Shown here piece after piece: positions 36,900 through 45,557 of a DNA stretch of 64,000 nt. The stretch covers positions 3,607,964 to 3,671,963 of the forward strand of contig NZ_KE650771.1 in the NCBI RefSeq assembly GCF_000447295.1, in the 5' to 3' direction. This DNA comes from Fischerella sp. PCC 9431 (lineage in GTDB: Bacteria > Cyanobacteriota > Cyanobacteriia > Cyanobacteriales > Nostocaceae). A model generated the notes under the pieces. It did no database searches. It saw nothing but the letters and a program-made list of their open reading frames with translations, and was not told the origin of the DNA. A program made the translations under genes and the position numbers. The stretch's first letter is position 1, and every line of letters begins with the position of its first letter.

Positions 36900-37577
36900 G
36901 TGCCAATCAAGCGCATAATAGCAGGTCTCAATGAGTTTCATGACAACTATTTCATTACTCATCGTGAGTTGTTTGAACAGTTGTCTCAAGGTCAAAACCC
37001 CGAAGTTCTATTTATTACTTGTTCTGACTCACGCATTGACCCTTGTTTAATTACTCAAAGTCAACCTGGAGAATTGTTCGTGATTCGTAATGTAGGTAAT
37101 ATTATTCCTGCCTATGGAACACCTAAAATCGGGGAAGCAGCAGGGATAGAATATGCTGTTGAAGCTTTGGGTGTCAAAGATATTATTGTTTGTGGCCATT
37201 CCCATTGTGGAGCCATGAAAGGACTATTACAAATAGGCAATTTAGCTCAACAAATGCCTTTAGTTTATGACTGGTTAAAGCAATATGCTGAACCGACTCG
37301 TCGTCTAGTCTTAGACAATTATAAAAATTATCCGAATGATAAATTATTAAAAATTACTATTGAGCAAAATATTTTAACTCAAATAGAAAATTTAGAGACA
37401 TATCCAGTAATCCGCTCAAAACTGCATAGTGGGAAACTAACTCTTCACGCTTGGATTTATGAGATAGAAAGTGGAGAGGTTTTTGCTTATGATGCTAATA
37501 TTGGTAAGTTTAAACTTTTGGATAATCGACCTTTTCCGGTACCAAATCCTCTGATTGGTGCATATTCGGAATCGTAA
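36900..37577 (+). CDS. beta-class carbonic anhydrase
   Basis: 225 residues from a GTG start preceded by GAGAGGAAT. It converts CO2 and bicarbonate with a zinc centre. C41, D43 and R45 (CSDSRID), then H100 and C103 (CGHSHCG) give the beta-CA zinc site and the Asp/Arg dyad. The rest (ELFVIRNVGNIIPAYG, GIEYAVEALGV) is typical. The length suits a IcfA/CcaA-like core without the long carboxysomal C-terminal extension. A housekeeping or carboxysome role cannot be separated from sequence alone. A PxcA-like gene follows, which fits inorganic carbon and pH balance. Confidence 0.95.
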   Translation: MPIKRIIAGLNEFHDNYFITHRELFEQLSQGQNPEVLFITCSDSRIDPCLITQSQPGELFVIRNVGNIIPAYGTPKIGEAAGIEYAVEALGVKDIIVCGHSHCGAMKGLLQIGNLAQQMPLVYDWLKQYAEPTRRLVLDNYKNYPNDKLLKITIEQNILTQIENLETYPVIRSKLHSGKLTLHAWIYEIESGEVFAYDANIGKFKLLDNRPFPVPNPLIGAYSES

Positions 37578-37623
37578 ATGTCAGACTACAAGCAAATAAT
37601 ATGAGCAAAGAGAACTTGGGATA

Positions 37624-37662
37624 ACATGGTGCGTTAGGCTAAAGCCGTAACGCACCCTACTT
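37624..37662. repeat. GTGCGTTA...TAACGCAC palindrome
   Basis: Stem GTGCGTTAGGCT / AGCCGTAACGCAC with the GGCTAAAGCC core, 50 bp after the carbonic anhydrase stop. It is related to the longer version at 53760-53840. It could serve as a terminator. Confidence 0.5.
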
Positions 37663-37733
37663 GTTAAGTTTATATTTTTACCCATTATTATTAGATTATT
37701 ATGGTAAATTAGTAGATTTAATTAAATCTAAAA

Positions 37734-38606
37734 ATGAACAATAATAATGATGACCCCAGTCAAAAATCAGATTCCTCGAAACTAAATGAAATGCGGGTGA
37801 AACCGGCCTCTGAAAAAACAGGAGTTTTACCGCGCTCAATTGGCAGAACATTTAATAGAATTACATCTGATTTTTCTCCAGACGCAGAAGAAAAGTATCT
37901 GAGAAACTTTCAAATTTCGCGCAACAGGACAAGAATCGCAATCCGCTTTTTAGTCATGCTGATTGTTGTTCCACTGTTAACTCAATATTTCTCTAAGGAA
38001 TTATTAATCAGTCCGATTGTCGAACGTGTGCGAGGGGAAAATACACCTCAAATTTTCCTCAATGAAGAGATGGAAGAAAAAGCACTACAAGAACTCAAAT
38101 TTTATGAGCAAGAACTGAGATTTGAAAGCTTATTGCGGAAATCTCCGCCACTTGCTCCAGAAGTGATTGAAGCAAAAGTAAAAGATAAAGCCAAAGAAAT
38201 TGCGGAAAATTTTCGTCAGGAAAGTCGCAATGCTATTAGTAATGTGTTTGCGGATTTAGTTTCACTTGTTGCTTTTGCTTTTGTCATAGTTACAAGCAAA
38301 CGAGAAATAGTGATTGTAAAATCATTTATGGATGAGATTATCTATGGTTTGAGCGATAGTGCCAAGGCTTTTTTAATTATTTTATCTACAGATATATTCG
38401 TCGGGTTTCACTCACCGCATGGTTGGGAGGTGATTCTAGAAGGAATTGCCGAACATTTAGGATTACCAGCTAACAGAGATCCAATATTTTTATTTATTGC
38501 TACCTTTCCCGTGATTTTAGATACTATATTTAAATATTGGATATTCCGTTATCTCAGTCGGTTGTCGCCTTCAGCACTCGCTACATTAAAAGAGATGAAT
38601 GAGTGA
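37734..38606 (+). CDS. CemA/PxcA-family membrane protein
   Basis: 290 residues. It has a polar N-terminus (about 60), a first helix (IAIRFLVMLIVVPLLTQYF), a charged loop with EEKALQELKFYEQELRFESLL, and three more hydrophobic helices. The C-terminal part FMDEIIYGLSDSAKAFLIIL ... FVGFHSPHGWEVILEGIAEHLG and IFKYWIFRYLSRLSPSALAT is the CemA signature. PxcA/CemA proteins act in light-driven proton extrusion and help CO2 uptake. At 290 residues it lacks the long N-terminal part of PxcA (about 440 in Synechocystis) and is closer to the shorter PxcL type. It is next to a carbonic anhydrase gene, which supports a role in pH and carbon balance. Confidence 0.87.
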   Translation: MNNNNDDPSQKSDSSKLNEMRVKPASEKTGVLPRSIGRTFNRITSDFSPDAEEKYLRNFQISRNRTRIAIRFLVMLIVVPLLTQYFSKELLISPIVERVRGENTPQIFLNEEMEEKALQELKFYEQELRFESLLRKSPPLAPEVIEAKVKDKAKEIAENFRQESRNAISNVFADLVSLVAFAFVIVTSKREIVIVKSFMDEIIYGLSDSAKAFLIILSTDIFVGFHSPHGWEVILEGIAEHLGLPANRDPIFLFIATFPVILDTIFKYWIFRYLSRLSPSALATLKEMNE

Positions 38607-38615
38607 TTATTATTT

Positions 38616-39605
38616 ATGCGTGCAATGCTGTTAGAAGCGCCACATCAACCTCTGCGATTAGTTGACTTACCTGTACCCAAACCAAAACCAGAACAAGTAC
38701 TGATTCGTGTTCATGCTTGCGCTGTTTGTCGTACAGATTTGCATATTGTCGATGGGGAATTGAAAGACCCAAAACTACCTTTAATACCAGGGCATCAAAT
38801 TGTCGGTATTGTAGAAGCAGTAGGAGAACAAGTAGAAAAATTTCAATTAGGCGATCGCGTTGGTGTTCCCTGGTTAGGTTATACTTGCGGTCACTGTCGC
38901 TATTGTGTTTCGGGACGGGAAAACCTTTGTGATTATGCCAAGTTCACTGGTTATCATCTCGATGGCGGTTATGCTGAGTATACGGTTGCTGATCACCGCT
39001 TTTGCTTTTTTATTCCTGAAGGTTATCCCGATTTACAAGCCGCACCATTATTATGTGGTGGGTTGATAGGTTATCGCGCCTATAGAATGGCTGGTGATCA
39101 TGTCGAAAAACTCGGTTTTTATGGTTTTGGTTCTGCTGCCCATATTTTAAATCAACTGGCACGTTATCATGGGCGGCAAGTTTTTGCTTTTACTCGTGCT
39201 GGTGATACTCAAGGACAAGAATTTGCTCGTCAATTGGGTGCTGTGTGGACTGGTGGATCTGATGAATTACCTCCAGAACCCCTAGATGCAGCAATTATTT
39301 TTGCTCCCGTAGGTAAATTAGTTCCTGCTGCTTTGCGTGCGATCGCCAAAGGTGGTGTAGTAGTTTGTGCTGGAATTCACATGAGTGAAATTCCCGCTTT
39401 CCCCTATGAAATTCTGTGGGAAGAAAGAGTGTTGCGATCGGTTGCAAACTTAACTCGCCAAGACGGCGAAGAATTTCTCGCCCTCGCACCCCAAGTTCCA
39501 ATTCGCACAGAAGTTAATCTATTTAACTTGAGTGAAGCAAACGAAGCTTTGGATGCTCTACGCAGTGGTAAAATTGAAGGCTCGGCTGTATTGGTTGTTG
39601 ATTAG
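38616..39605 (+). CDS. zinc-dependent alcohol dehydrogenase family protein
   Basis: A 329-residue MDR-type oxidoreductase. Catalytic zinc ligands are C38 and H60 (ACAVCRTDLH, IPGHQIVG). Structural zinc ligands are C91, C94, C97 and C105 (CGHCRYCVSGRENLC). The nucleotide-binding region (LGFYGFGSAAHILNQLA) has a GFGSAA turn in place of the standard GxGxxG. The protein matches the AdhP-like group with DLHIVDGEL and FTGYHLDGGYAEY. It starts 9 bp after the PxcA-like gene, so the two probably share a transcript. The substrate is unknown. Confidence 0.9.
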   Translation: MRAMLLEAPHQPLRLVDLPVPKPKPEQVLIRVHACAVCRTDLHIVDGELKDPKLPLIPGHQIVGIVEAVGEQVEKFQLGDRVGVPWLGYTCGHCRYCVSGRENLCDYAKFTGYHLDGGYAEYTVADHRFCFFIPEGYPDLQAAPLLCGGLIGYRAYRMAGDHVEKLGFYGFGSAAHILNQLARYHGRQVFAFTRAGDTQGQEFARQLGAVWTGGSDELPPEPLDAAIIFAPVGKLVPAALRAIAKGGVVVCAGIHMSEIPAFPYEILWEERVLRSVANLTRQDGEEFLALAPQVPIRTEVNLFNLSEANEALDALRSGKIEGSAVLVVD

Positions 39606-39663
39606 TACCTACAACAGGGAACATTTCAGCAATATCACCCAAAAAATATGAGAGACCTATAAT

Positions 39664-39890
39664 TAATACCAATTTGAAAAATGCGACAAACCAATCTTGT
39701 AGAGACGCGATTTATCGCGTCTGATATCCTAAATGATCGCGTTTCATATCCAGAGCGATCGCGTTTCATATCCTAAATGATCGCATCTCATATCCTGAAT
39801 CGCATCTCATATCCAGAGCGATCGCGTTTCATATCCTGAATCGCATCTCAAATTCCAAATGCGTCGCAAACATTTTTTGAATTGGTATTA
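39664..39890. mobile_element. TAATACC-type MITE-like element (copy c, expanded)
   Basis: The ends TAATACCAATTTGAAAAATG and CATTTTTTGAATTGGTATTA are inverted repeats, followed inward by CGACAAA and its inverse GTCGCAAA. The core is GTAGAGACGCGATTTATCGCGTC. It is ~100 bp longer than copies a and b. The extra length is tandem CATATCCnnAnTGATCGCGTTT/CATCT units. It ends 23 bp before the CHAT gene start, so it can influence that gene's promoter. Confidence 0.75.
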
Positions 39891-39913
39891 GCCAACTTTA
39901 CAGTGATTACGCT

Positions 39914-41533
39914 ATGGCTCAAACTCGAAACATCTTGCTGTTATCAGCAAATCCTAGAAACACCAGCCAACTGCGTCTAGCTGAGGAGATGCGCGATATA
40001 AAAGAAGGATTAAGACTTTCAGAAAATCGTCATCTATTTACAATTAATACAACAGAAGCTATACGTCCCAGAGATATACGTAGAGCTATTTTGACATATA
40101 AACCACAAATTATTCACTTTTCTGGACACGGTTCTGCTGAAGAAGGTTTGGTATTTGCAGATGAAACAGGTGCAATCAAATTTGTTGATGGTTCAGCTTT
40201 AGCTGGTTTATTTGAATTATTTGCCAATCAAGTCGAGTGTGTAGTTCTCAATGCGTGCTATTCCAAATATCAAGCTGCGGAAATTGCCAAACATATTAAT
40301 TATGTCGTGGGGATGAGTCAGAAAATTCATGATCAAGCCGCAATTGAATTTGCTGTGGGTTTTTATGATGGACTGGGAGCAGGTGAAAGTTATGATTTTG
40401 CTTATAAATTAGGTTGTAATGCTATTTTGATGGCTGGAATCAAACAGCATTTAATTCCAGAATTAATTAGTTCAGAAAATTTAAACTTGCCTTTATCATC
40501 AACAGATTCATCTCAAGAATATCCTTCCGAAGTATCCCAGAATATCTATATTGAAAGACCACCAATTGAAGCCAAATGTGATCAAGAAATTTTAAAGCCA
40601 GGAGCGCTGATTCGGATCAAAGCGCCTCAGAAGATGGGTAAAACTTGGCTGTTGGAAAATTTGTTGTCCTTTGCCAGAAAGCAGGGTTATCAAACAGTAA
40701 AATTAGATTTACAGCAAGCCGAAAACTCGATTCTGGATAACTTGCAAACTTTCTTGCAGTGGGTATGTGTTGATGTTTCTGATAGCTTAGATATTCCGCC
40801 TCAAATTCAGGAAACTTGGCAAGATATATATGGTTTGAATAAAAATTGTACTCGTTACTTTCAGAAGCATTTCTTATCAGTTAGCGAAAGTCCTTTAGTC
40901 TTTGCGATAGATAACTTTGAACGGCTGTTTCAATATCCAGATATTTTCTCTCAATTTTGCTTACTTTTGCGGGGTTGGTATGAAAATGCTAAAGGAGGAG
41001 ACAGGAAAGCTAATATTTGGAAGAAACTGCGGTTAATAGTAGTTCATTCAACAGAAGTTTATCCTGATTTGGATAGCAATCATTCACCATTTAATGTTGG
41101 TGTACCAATTGAATTACCTGAATTTAATCAACAGCAGGTAAAAAGTTTGGCGACTGCGTATGAGTTAGAGCAAAAATTGGGAGAGCAAAATTTAATTAAG
41201 TTAATAAAGTTAATCGGAGGACACCCTTATTTACTACAACAATCATTTATTCACCTCAAACAACAGCAAATTAACTTAGAGCAATTATTTACCCTTGCAC
41301 CCACAGAAGAGGGAATATTTAGCGATTATCTGCGACAACAATTGTGGCATTTACAACATAATTCTGCCCTAGAGATAGGGTATAAAAAAGTAGTAACGGC
41401 AAATGCACCTGTGCGACTTGATGCTGAAGTTGGATTTAAGCTGCATAGTTTGGGGTTAGTCAAACTTTCAGGTAATGATTGCGTTCCTAGCTGCGATTTA
41501 TATCGTCAGTATTTTTCCGAGCGTTTGCTGTGA
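39914..41533 (+). CDS. CHAT-domain protease fused to an AAA-type STAND NTPase
   Basis: 539 residues. The N-terminal CHAT domain (1-190) is a caspase-like cysteine protease fold with catalytic H72 (IIHFSGHGS) and C115 (VVLNACYS). The next half is a P-loop NTPase of the cyanobacterial 'AAA-like' type. Its loop is APQKMGKTW (about 236-244, Lys 243), its Walker B-like segment is LVFAIDNFERLF, and it has GGHPYLLQQ and a C-terminal winged-helix (LHSLGLVKLSGNDCVPSCDLYRQYF). Both catalytic centres look intact. The next gene carries a homologous NTPase (RQSGKSS, GGQPFLTQK, same winged-helix). CHAT proteases act in bacterial immunity and regulated cell death in other systems. That role is inference here. 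A MITE-like element abuts the promoter. Confidence 0.9.
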   Translation: MAQTRNILLLSANPRNTSQLRLAEEMRDIKEGLRLSENRHLFTINTTEAIRPRDIRRAILTYKPQIIHFSGHGSAEEGLVFADETGAIKFVDGSALAGLFELFANQVECVVLNACYSKYQAAEIAKHINYVVGMSQKIHDQAAIEFAVGFYDGLGAGESYDFAYKLGCNAILMAGIKQHLIPELISSENLNLPLSSTDSSQEYPSEVSQNIYIERPPIEAKCDQEILKPGALIRIKAPQKMGKTWLLENLLSFARKQGYQTVKLDLQQAENSILDNLQTFLQWVCVDVSDSLDIPPQIQETWQDIYGLNKNCTRYFQKHFLSVSESPLVFAIDNFERLFQYPDIFSQFCLLLRGWYENAKGGDRKANIWKKLRLIVVHSTEVYPDLDSNHSPFNVGVPIELPEFNQQQVKSLATAYELEQKLGEQNLIKLIKLIGGHPYLLQQSFIHLKQQQINLEQLFTLAPTEEGIFSDYLRQQLWHLQHNSALEIGYKKVVTANAPVRLDAEVGFKLHSLGLVKLSGNDCVPSCDLYRQYFSERLL

Positions 41534-41597
41534 TATTCAGTAATTTTGCAGGGTGTGCTAGCGTAGCGTCAAAAGTCAAAATATTACAAGGTTGACC

Positions 41598-41778
41598 CTT
41601 AAAGTTACAACATTAAGGCTTAAGATTACAACATTAAGGCTTAAGGTTACAACATTAAGGCTTAAGGTTACGACATTAAGGCTTATTGTTACAACACTAA
41701 GGCTTATTGTTACAACATTAAGGCTTATTGTTACAACATTAAGGCTTATTGTTACAACATTAAGGCTTAAGATTAAAG
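41598..41778. repeat. 21-bp minisatellite, GTTACAACATTAAGGCTTAAG unit
   Basis: Eight units with exact 21-bp steps (CATTAAGG at 41611, 41632, 41653 ... 41758). Units alternate between an AAGGTT and a TATTGT linker. It lies between the CHAT-NTPase and NTPase-GUN4 genes. Its frames are open on both strands and I treat them as spurious. The sequence is unrelated to the 21-bp arrays at 27107 and 58100. Confidence 0.92.
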
Positions 41779-42039
41779 CGATCGCTGTTGACCGATAATT
41801 CATTAATGGTACAGAGCAAGCAGATTTATCTGTAAGGTCAATCCAAAATCCAAAATCTAAAATCCAAAATCGATTGACTACTCACTGCAAAACCAATCTC
41901 ACAAGAGCGATTGCGATCACTAGCTCACTCTTGGATGCTATTTTTTCCTTATTGATTTTGATTTTTTTGGCTAATGATCGCTTGACTTTTAAGACAGTCG
42001 CGACAAGAATCTTATTTTTCTGAGCGTTTGGGGTAAATC
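41779..42039. other. spacer upstream of the NTPase-GUN4 gene
   Basis: About 260 bp with an AAAATCC/AAAATCT heptamer string at 41840-41870. The segment 41880-42039 is unique and probably holds the promoter of the next gene. No gene is seen. Confidence 0.4.
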
Positions 42040-44544
42040 ATGTTTGACGAATACAGATTTTCCGGGAGTCTACCAGAAAACGCCAGCACCTACGTCACGC
42101 GGGAAGCTGATACAGAATTATATGAGTCGCTGACAGCAGGGAAATTTTGTTATGTTTTAAACTCCAGACAATCAGGAAAATCTAGCATCCGGGTGCGAAC
42201 TATGCGACGGTTAGGGGATGCTGGAGTCGAATGTGCTGCGATCGATTTATCTGCGGGTGGTGTGCAGAATGTCACACCCGAACAGTGGTATGTGGATTTG
42301 ATTGATAATTTAATTGAAAGTTTTGCTTTAGATATAGATTTAGCAGACTGGTGGGAAGAGAATAGATTACATTCAGAAGTCACAAGATTTCGCAAGTTTG
42401 TTGAAGAGGTTTTGTTAGTTGAAGTCAAAGAAAATATTGTTATTTTTATTGATGAAATTGATAGTGTTCTCAGTTTAAATTTTCCTACAGATGACTTTTT
42501 TGCTTTAATTCGCGCTTTTCACAATCAACGAGTTGATAATTCCGATTATAACCGCCTGACTTTTTGTTTGTTGGGGGTAGCTTCACCGAGTAATTTAATT
42601 CAAGATAGACAACGCACACCATTTAATATTGGCAAAGCAATTAGTCTCAAAGGTTTTCAATTGCATGAAGTCGAACCTTTAATCAAGGGTTTGGAAGGGA
42701 AGTTTGCAGACTCACGCGAGGTAATGCAAGAGATATTAAATTGGACAGGAGGACAACCATTTTTGACGCAGAAATTGTGTCAGTTAATGGTGGAAGCATC
42801 AGAGAAAGATCATCCTCGTTCGGTTGAGCAGGTAGCGATAACTAAGATAATTGAAAATTGGGAATTGCAAGATGAACCGGAGCATTTACGCACGATTCGT
42901 AGTCGAATTTTAAGAGATGAAGAACAGGCTGGGTATTTATTAGATTTATATCAGCAAATTCGTTCTGATGGAGAAGTTTTAAATAATGATAGCGTCGAAC
43001 AAAGCGAGTTATTATTATCGGGTTTGGTTGGCAAACAGCAGGATAAATTAAGAGTTTATAATCGTATTTATCAGGAAGTTTTTAATCTCAATTGGGTGGA
43101 AGCAGAATTAAAAAAATTACGTCCCTATTCGGAAGCTTTTAGAGCCTGGGTTGCTTCTGGGTGTGTTGATGAGTCGCGACTTTTGCGAGGGAAAGCGCTG
43201 AAAGATGCGGAAGAATGGGGGAAGGATAAGAATTTAAGTTATCAGGATAAACAGTTTTTAGCTGCTAGTAGAGAGAAGGAAATTCAGGAGGAAATTGTTG
43301 CGAGGGAAAAAGAAGCGCAGTTAGATAGGGAGAGGAAAGATAGGGAAGCAGCTGAGGAAAGAAACTTATTATTAACGAAAGCGAATATAAAAGCTAAACG
43401 GCAAATTCGTAATGGTTCTGCTATTTTATTATTGGCTTTATTGGTTGCTGGAATTTTAGGAGTATTTGCAGCAAGAGAAGGAAAGAAGCTGGCTTCGATA
43501 GAGAATGAAATTAAAACTGTTCAAAAACTATCTCAATTAGCTGGAGATTTACGTAATGAGAATCTGGAATCTGAGTCAGATGAGGCTTTAAGACAGGCTG
43601 GTTTATCCTTTAGAGTGAATGACCATAATCTTAAACAAGCACTGTTATTGGCTTCTATGGCGCAAGCATATCAGCAACTTGAAAAGCCAGAAGATGCAAG
43701 ACAAAATATTACTGAAAGCTTGAAGTATTTACAAGACAAAGGAAATAATATTAATTCTGAACAAGGACTGCAAATAAAAGTTTTAGCTAAGGAGATTGAA
43801 GGTAAATTATTTAATGATAACCATAAAACAATAGAATCTTATAAAGAAGCATATAAAATTCTTAAAACTCATCCTTATGAAACTAACCCTTTCAAAAATA
43901 ATCAAATCATCACGGCTCAAAATATTGAATCTGTCCATCGAGGATTACTTAATTTACTGGCAAATCAAAATCAAGAAAATTTGAGACAACAGGTTCGGGA
44001 ATCTCTTAAACAGCACTTTTTTGCTGAATTGGAATCCTTTTTGAAAGCGAAAAAATGGCAAGAAGCCGATTATAAAACTTGGCAGATAATGATTTTTATT
44101 GCTAATCCAGAAAAAGAAGGTCCTATTGATTACCCACAAATAGAGAATTTTTCTTGTCCTGTCCTAAAACAAATTGATGATTATTGGGTACAAAACTCAA
44201 AAGGAAATTTTGGTTTCAGCGTGCAGAAGAAAATTTGGGTAGATACAGGAAATAGACTGGGTATAAAACCAGAAGATTGGAATGAGAACGATACAAAAAA
44301 TTACTTACGCTTTGCTAGCGCTGTCGGATGGTACAATGACAAAAAAGATAATGAAAAAGAGTCGGACTTTGTGGAATACGACGAGTACATGAAGCGTATA
44401 AACGAAGACCCAACAGACCCAGGGGTAAGTGGAGGGCTACCGGCGTTTGTCAGGTTCCACTATGATGGAAGCCCGGCGGTTGCGGGGGGGGCGGGGGAGG
44501 GGGCGTCTTTTCTTGCGCTGCGATTTGTAAACTGTAACATATAA
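42040..44544 (+). CDS. AAA-type STAND NTPase with membrane helix and C-terminal GUN4 domain
   Basis: 834 residues. Residues 1-350 are an 'AAA-like' NTPase. The P-loop is NSRQSGKSS (41-49, K47) and Walker B is IVIFIDEIDSVL, followed by GGQPFLTQKLCQL and a winged-helix. A charged coiled coil (about 405-455) leads to one membrane helix (SAILLLALLVAGILGVFAA, about 458-478). A helical, probably TPR-like, region follows (LSFRVNDHNLKQALLLASMA). Residues about 660-834 are a GUN4 domain: FLKAKKWQEADYKTWQIM, PVLKQIDDYWVQ and GNFGFSVQKKIW. GUN4 binds protoporphyrin IX and its Mg form and is a tetrapyrrole sensor. The last 40 codons are unusually G-rich (G8-C-G5-A-G5 at 44486-44506), and the usual GHLP is GGLP. 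It follows the CHAT-NTPase gene on the same strand. Confidence 0.9.
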   Translation: MFDEYRFSGSLPENASTYVTREADTELYESLTAGKFCYVLNSRQSGKSSIRVRTMRRLGDAGVECAAIDLSAGGVQNVTPEQWYVDLIDNLIESFALDIDLADWWEENRLHSEVTRFRKFVEEVLLVEVKENIVIFIDEIDSVLSLNFPTDDFFALIRAFHNQRVDNSDYNRLTFCLLGVASPSNLIQDRQRTPFNIGKAISLKGFQLHEVEPLIKGLEGKFADSREVMQEILNWTGGQPFLTQKLCQLMVEASEKDHPRSVEQVAITKIIENWELQDEPEHLRTIRSRILRDEEQAGYLLDLYQQIRSDGEVLNNDSVEQSELLLSGLVGKQQDKLRVYNRIYQEVFNLNWVEAELKKLRPYSEAFRAWVASGCVDESRLLRGKALKDAEEWGKDKNLSYQDKQFLAASREKEIQEEIVAREKEAQLDRERKDREAAEERNLLLTKANIKAKRQIRNGSAILLLALLVAGILGVFAAREGKKLASIENEIKTVQKLSQLAGDLRNENLESESDEALRQAGLSFRVNDHNLKQALLLASMAQAYQQLEKPEDARQNITESLKYLQDKGNNINSEQGLQIKVLAKEIEGKLFNDNHKTIESYKEAYKILKTHPYETNPFKNNQIITAQNIESVHRGLLNLLANQNQENLRQQVRESLKQHFFAELESFLKAKKWQEADYKTWQIMIFIANPEKEGPIDYPQIENFSCPVLKQIDDYWVQNSKGNFGFSVQKKIWVDTGNRLGIKPEDWNENDTKNYLRFASAVGWYNDKKDNEKESDFVEYDEYMKRINEDPTDPGVSGGLPAFVRFHYDGSPAVAGGAGEGASFLALRFVNCNI

Positions 44545-44641
44545 GCATCACAGCCATTTTTTAATATTTGTTTCTCAGTGAATTTCTACGAATAATTAAG
44601 CATTTGGCAATTTCGATACCTGACACTGGGGAAGCGTGGGA

Positions 44642-44806
44642 TTATTGGAATAACTGCGCCGCTATTTTGGGGTCATAGCAATTAGCTGTTACAAACTGTT
44701 CTCCCACCTCGCGTACTTCTGAATCAGCAACTTCCCAATCATCCCAAGGTAGCCGCATTTGTCCAGAAGAAGCCTTATTTTTCCTTTTACCCTTACCGCG
44801 CGTGAC
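44642..44806 (-). pseudogene. coding remnant, family not recognised
   Basis: A minus-strand frame without a start, bounded upstream by a stop in the repeat region. It reads GKGKRKNKASSGQMRLPWDD, then WEVADSEVREVGEQFV and NCYDPKIAAQLFQ before TAA (44642-44644). The amino-acid use is that of a real protein C-terminus (basic linker, then an acidic amphipathic end). It is directly followed by GACGCG and TATCCCGCC repeat elements, which probably replaced the 5' part. Confidence 0.4.
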
Positions 44807-44857
44807 CTATCCAAATACGGTTCGGATAAGACAAACCGATTGACATTTACATCCACC

Positions 44858-44883
44858 AGAGACGCGATTAATCGCGTCTCTAC
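44858..44883. repeat. AGAGACGCGATTAATCGCGTCTCT palindrome
   Basis: A perfect copy of the dispersed palindrome, symmetric about ATTAAT. It is a clean reference for the family in this window. It may form a stable stem in RNA. Confidence 0.75.
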
Positions 44884-44928
44884 AACCCCAAAATGATGAC
44901 GAAATTGTTAACCGAACCGTGTTGCAAC

Positions 44929-45547
44929 TATCCCGCCTCGGAATGAATTCCGAGTCTAATAGCGAAACTCCTCTTCATAGGACTCAACACGACATTTAGT
45001 CCACTTAAGTGGACTTTGGCTATCAGCCCGGAACTTTAGTTCTGGGCGGAATATTCTGCTAATGTGTACACACAAATCTTACCGCACGCGACCTATCCCG
45101 CCTCGGAATGAATTCCGAGTCTAATAGCGAAACTCCTCTTCATAGGACTCAACACGACATTTAGTCCACTTAAGTGGACTTTTGCTATCAGCCCTGAACT
45201 TTAGTTCTGGGCGGGATATTCTGCTGAGTGTACACACAAATCTTACCGCGCGCGACCCATCCCGCCTCGGAATGAATTCCGAGTCTAATAGCGAAACTCC
45301 TCTTCATAGGACTCAACAAGACATTTAGTCCACTTCAGTGGACTTTTGCTATCAGCCCGGAACTTTAGTTCTGGGCGGGATATTCTGCTAATGTGTAGAC
45401 ATAAATCTTACCGCACGCGACCTATCCCGCCTCGGAATCAATTGCGAGTCTAATAGCGAAAGTCCTCTTCATAGGACTCAACAAGACATTTAGTCCACTT
45501 AAGTGGACTTTTGCTATCAGCCCGGAACTTTAGTTCTGGGCGGAATA
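44929..45547. mobile_element. four tandem 125-bp elements with TATCCCGCC inverted ends
   Basis: Copies lie at 44929-45053, 45094-45218, 45258-45382 and 45423-45547. Each is 125 bp and each repeats at a 164-165-bp step, with a ~40-bp spacer (TTCTGCTAATGTGTACACAC...). Each begins TATCCCGCC and ends GGCGGGATA or GGCGGAATA. Inside are three hairpins: CTCGGAATGAATTCCGAG, AGTCCACTTAAGTGGACT and CCCGGAACTTTAGTTCTGGG. That gives a cloverleaf-like fold. Copies differ by only a few bases, so amplification is recent. The last copy ends 10 bp from the acyP stop codon. The family is related to 13286-13444 and 52484-52625. Confidence 0.88.
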
Positions 45548-45557
45548 TTCTGCATAG

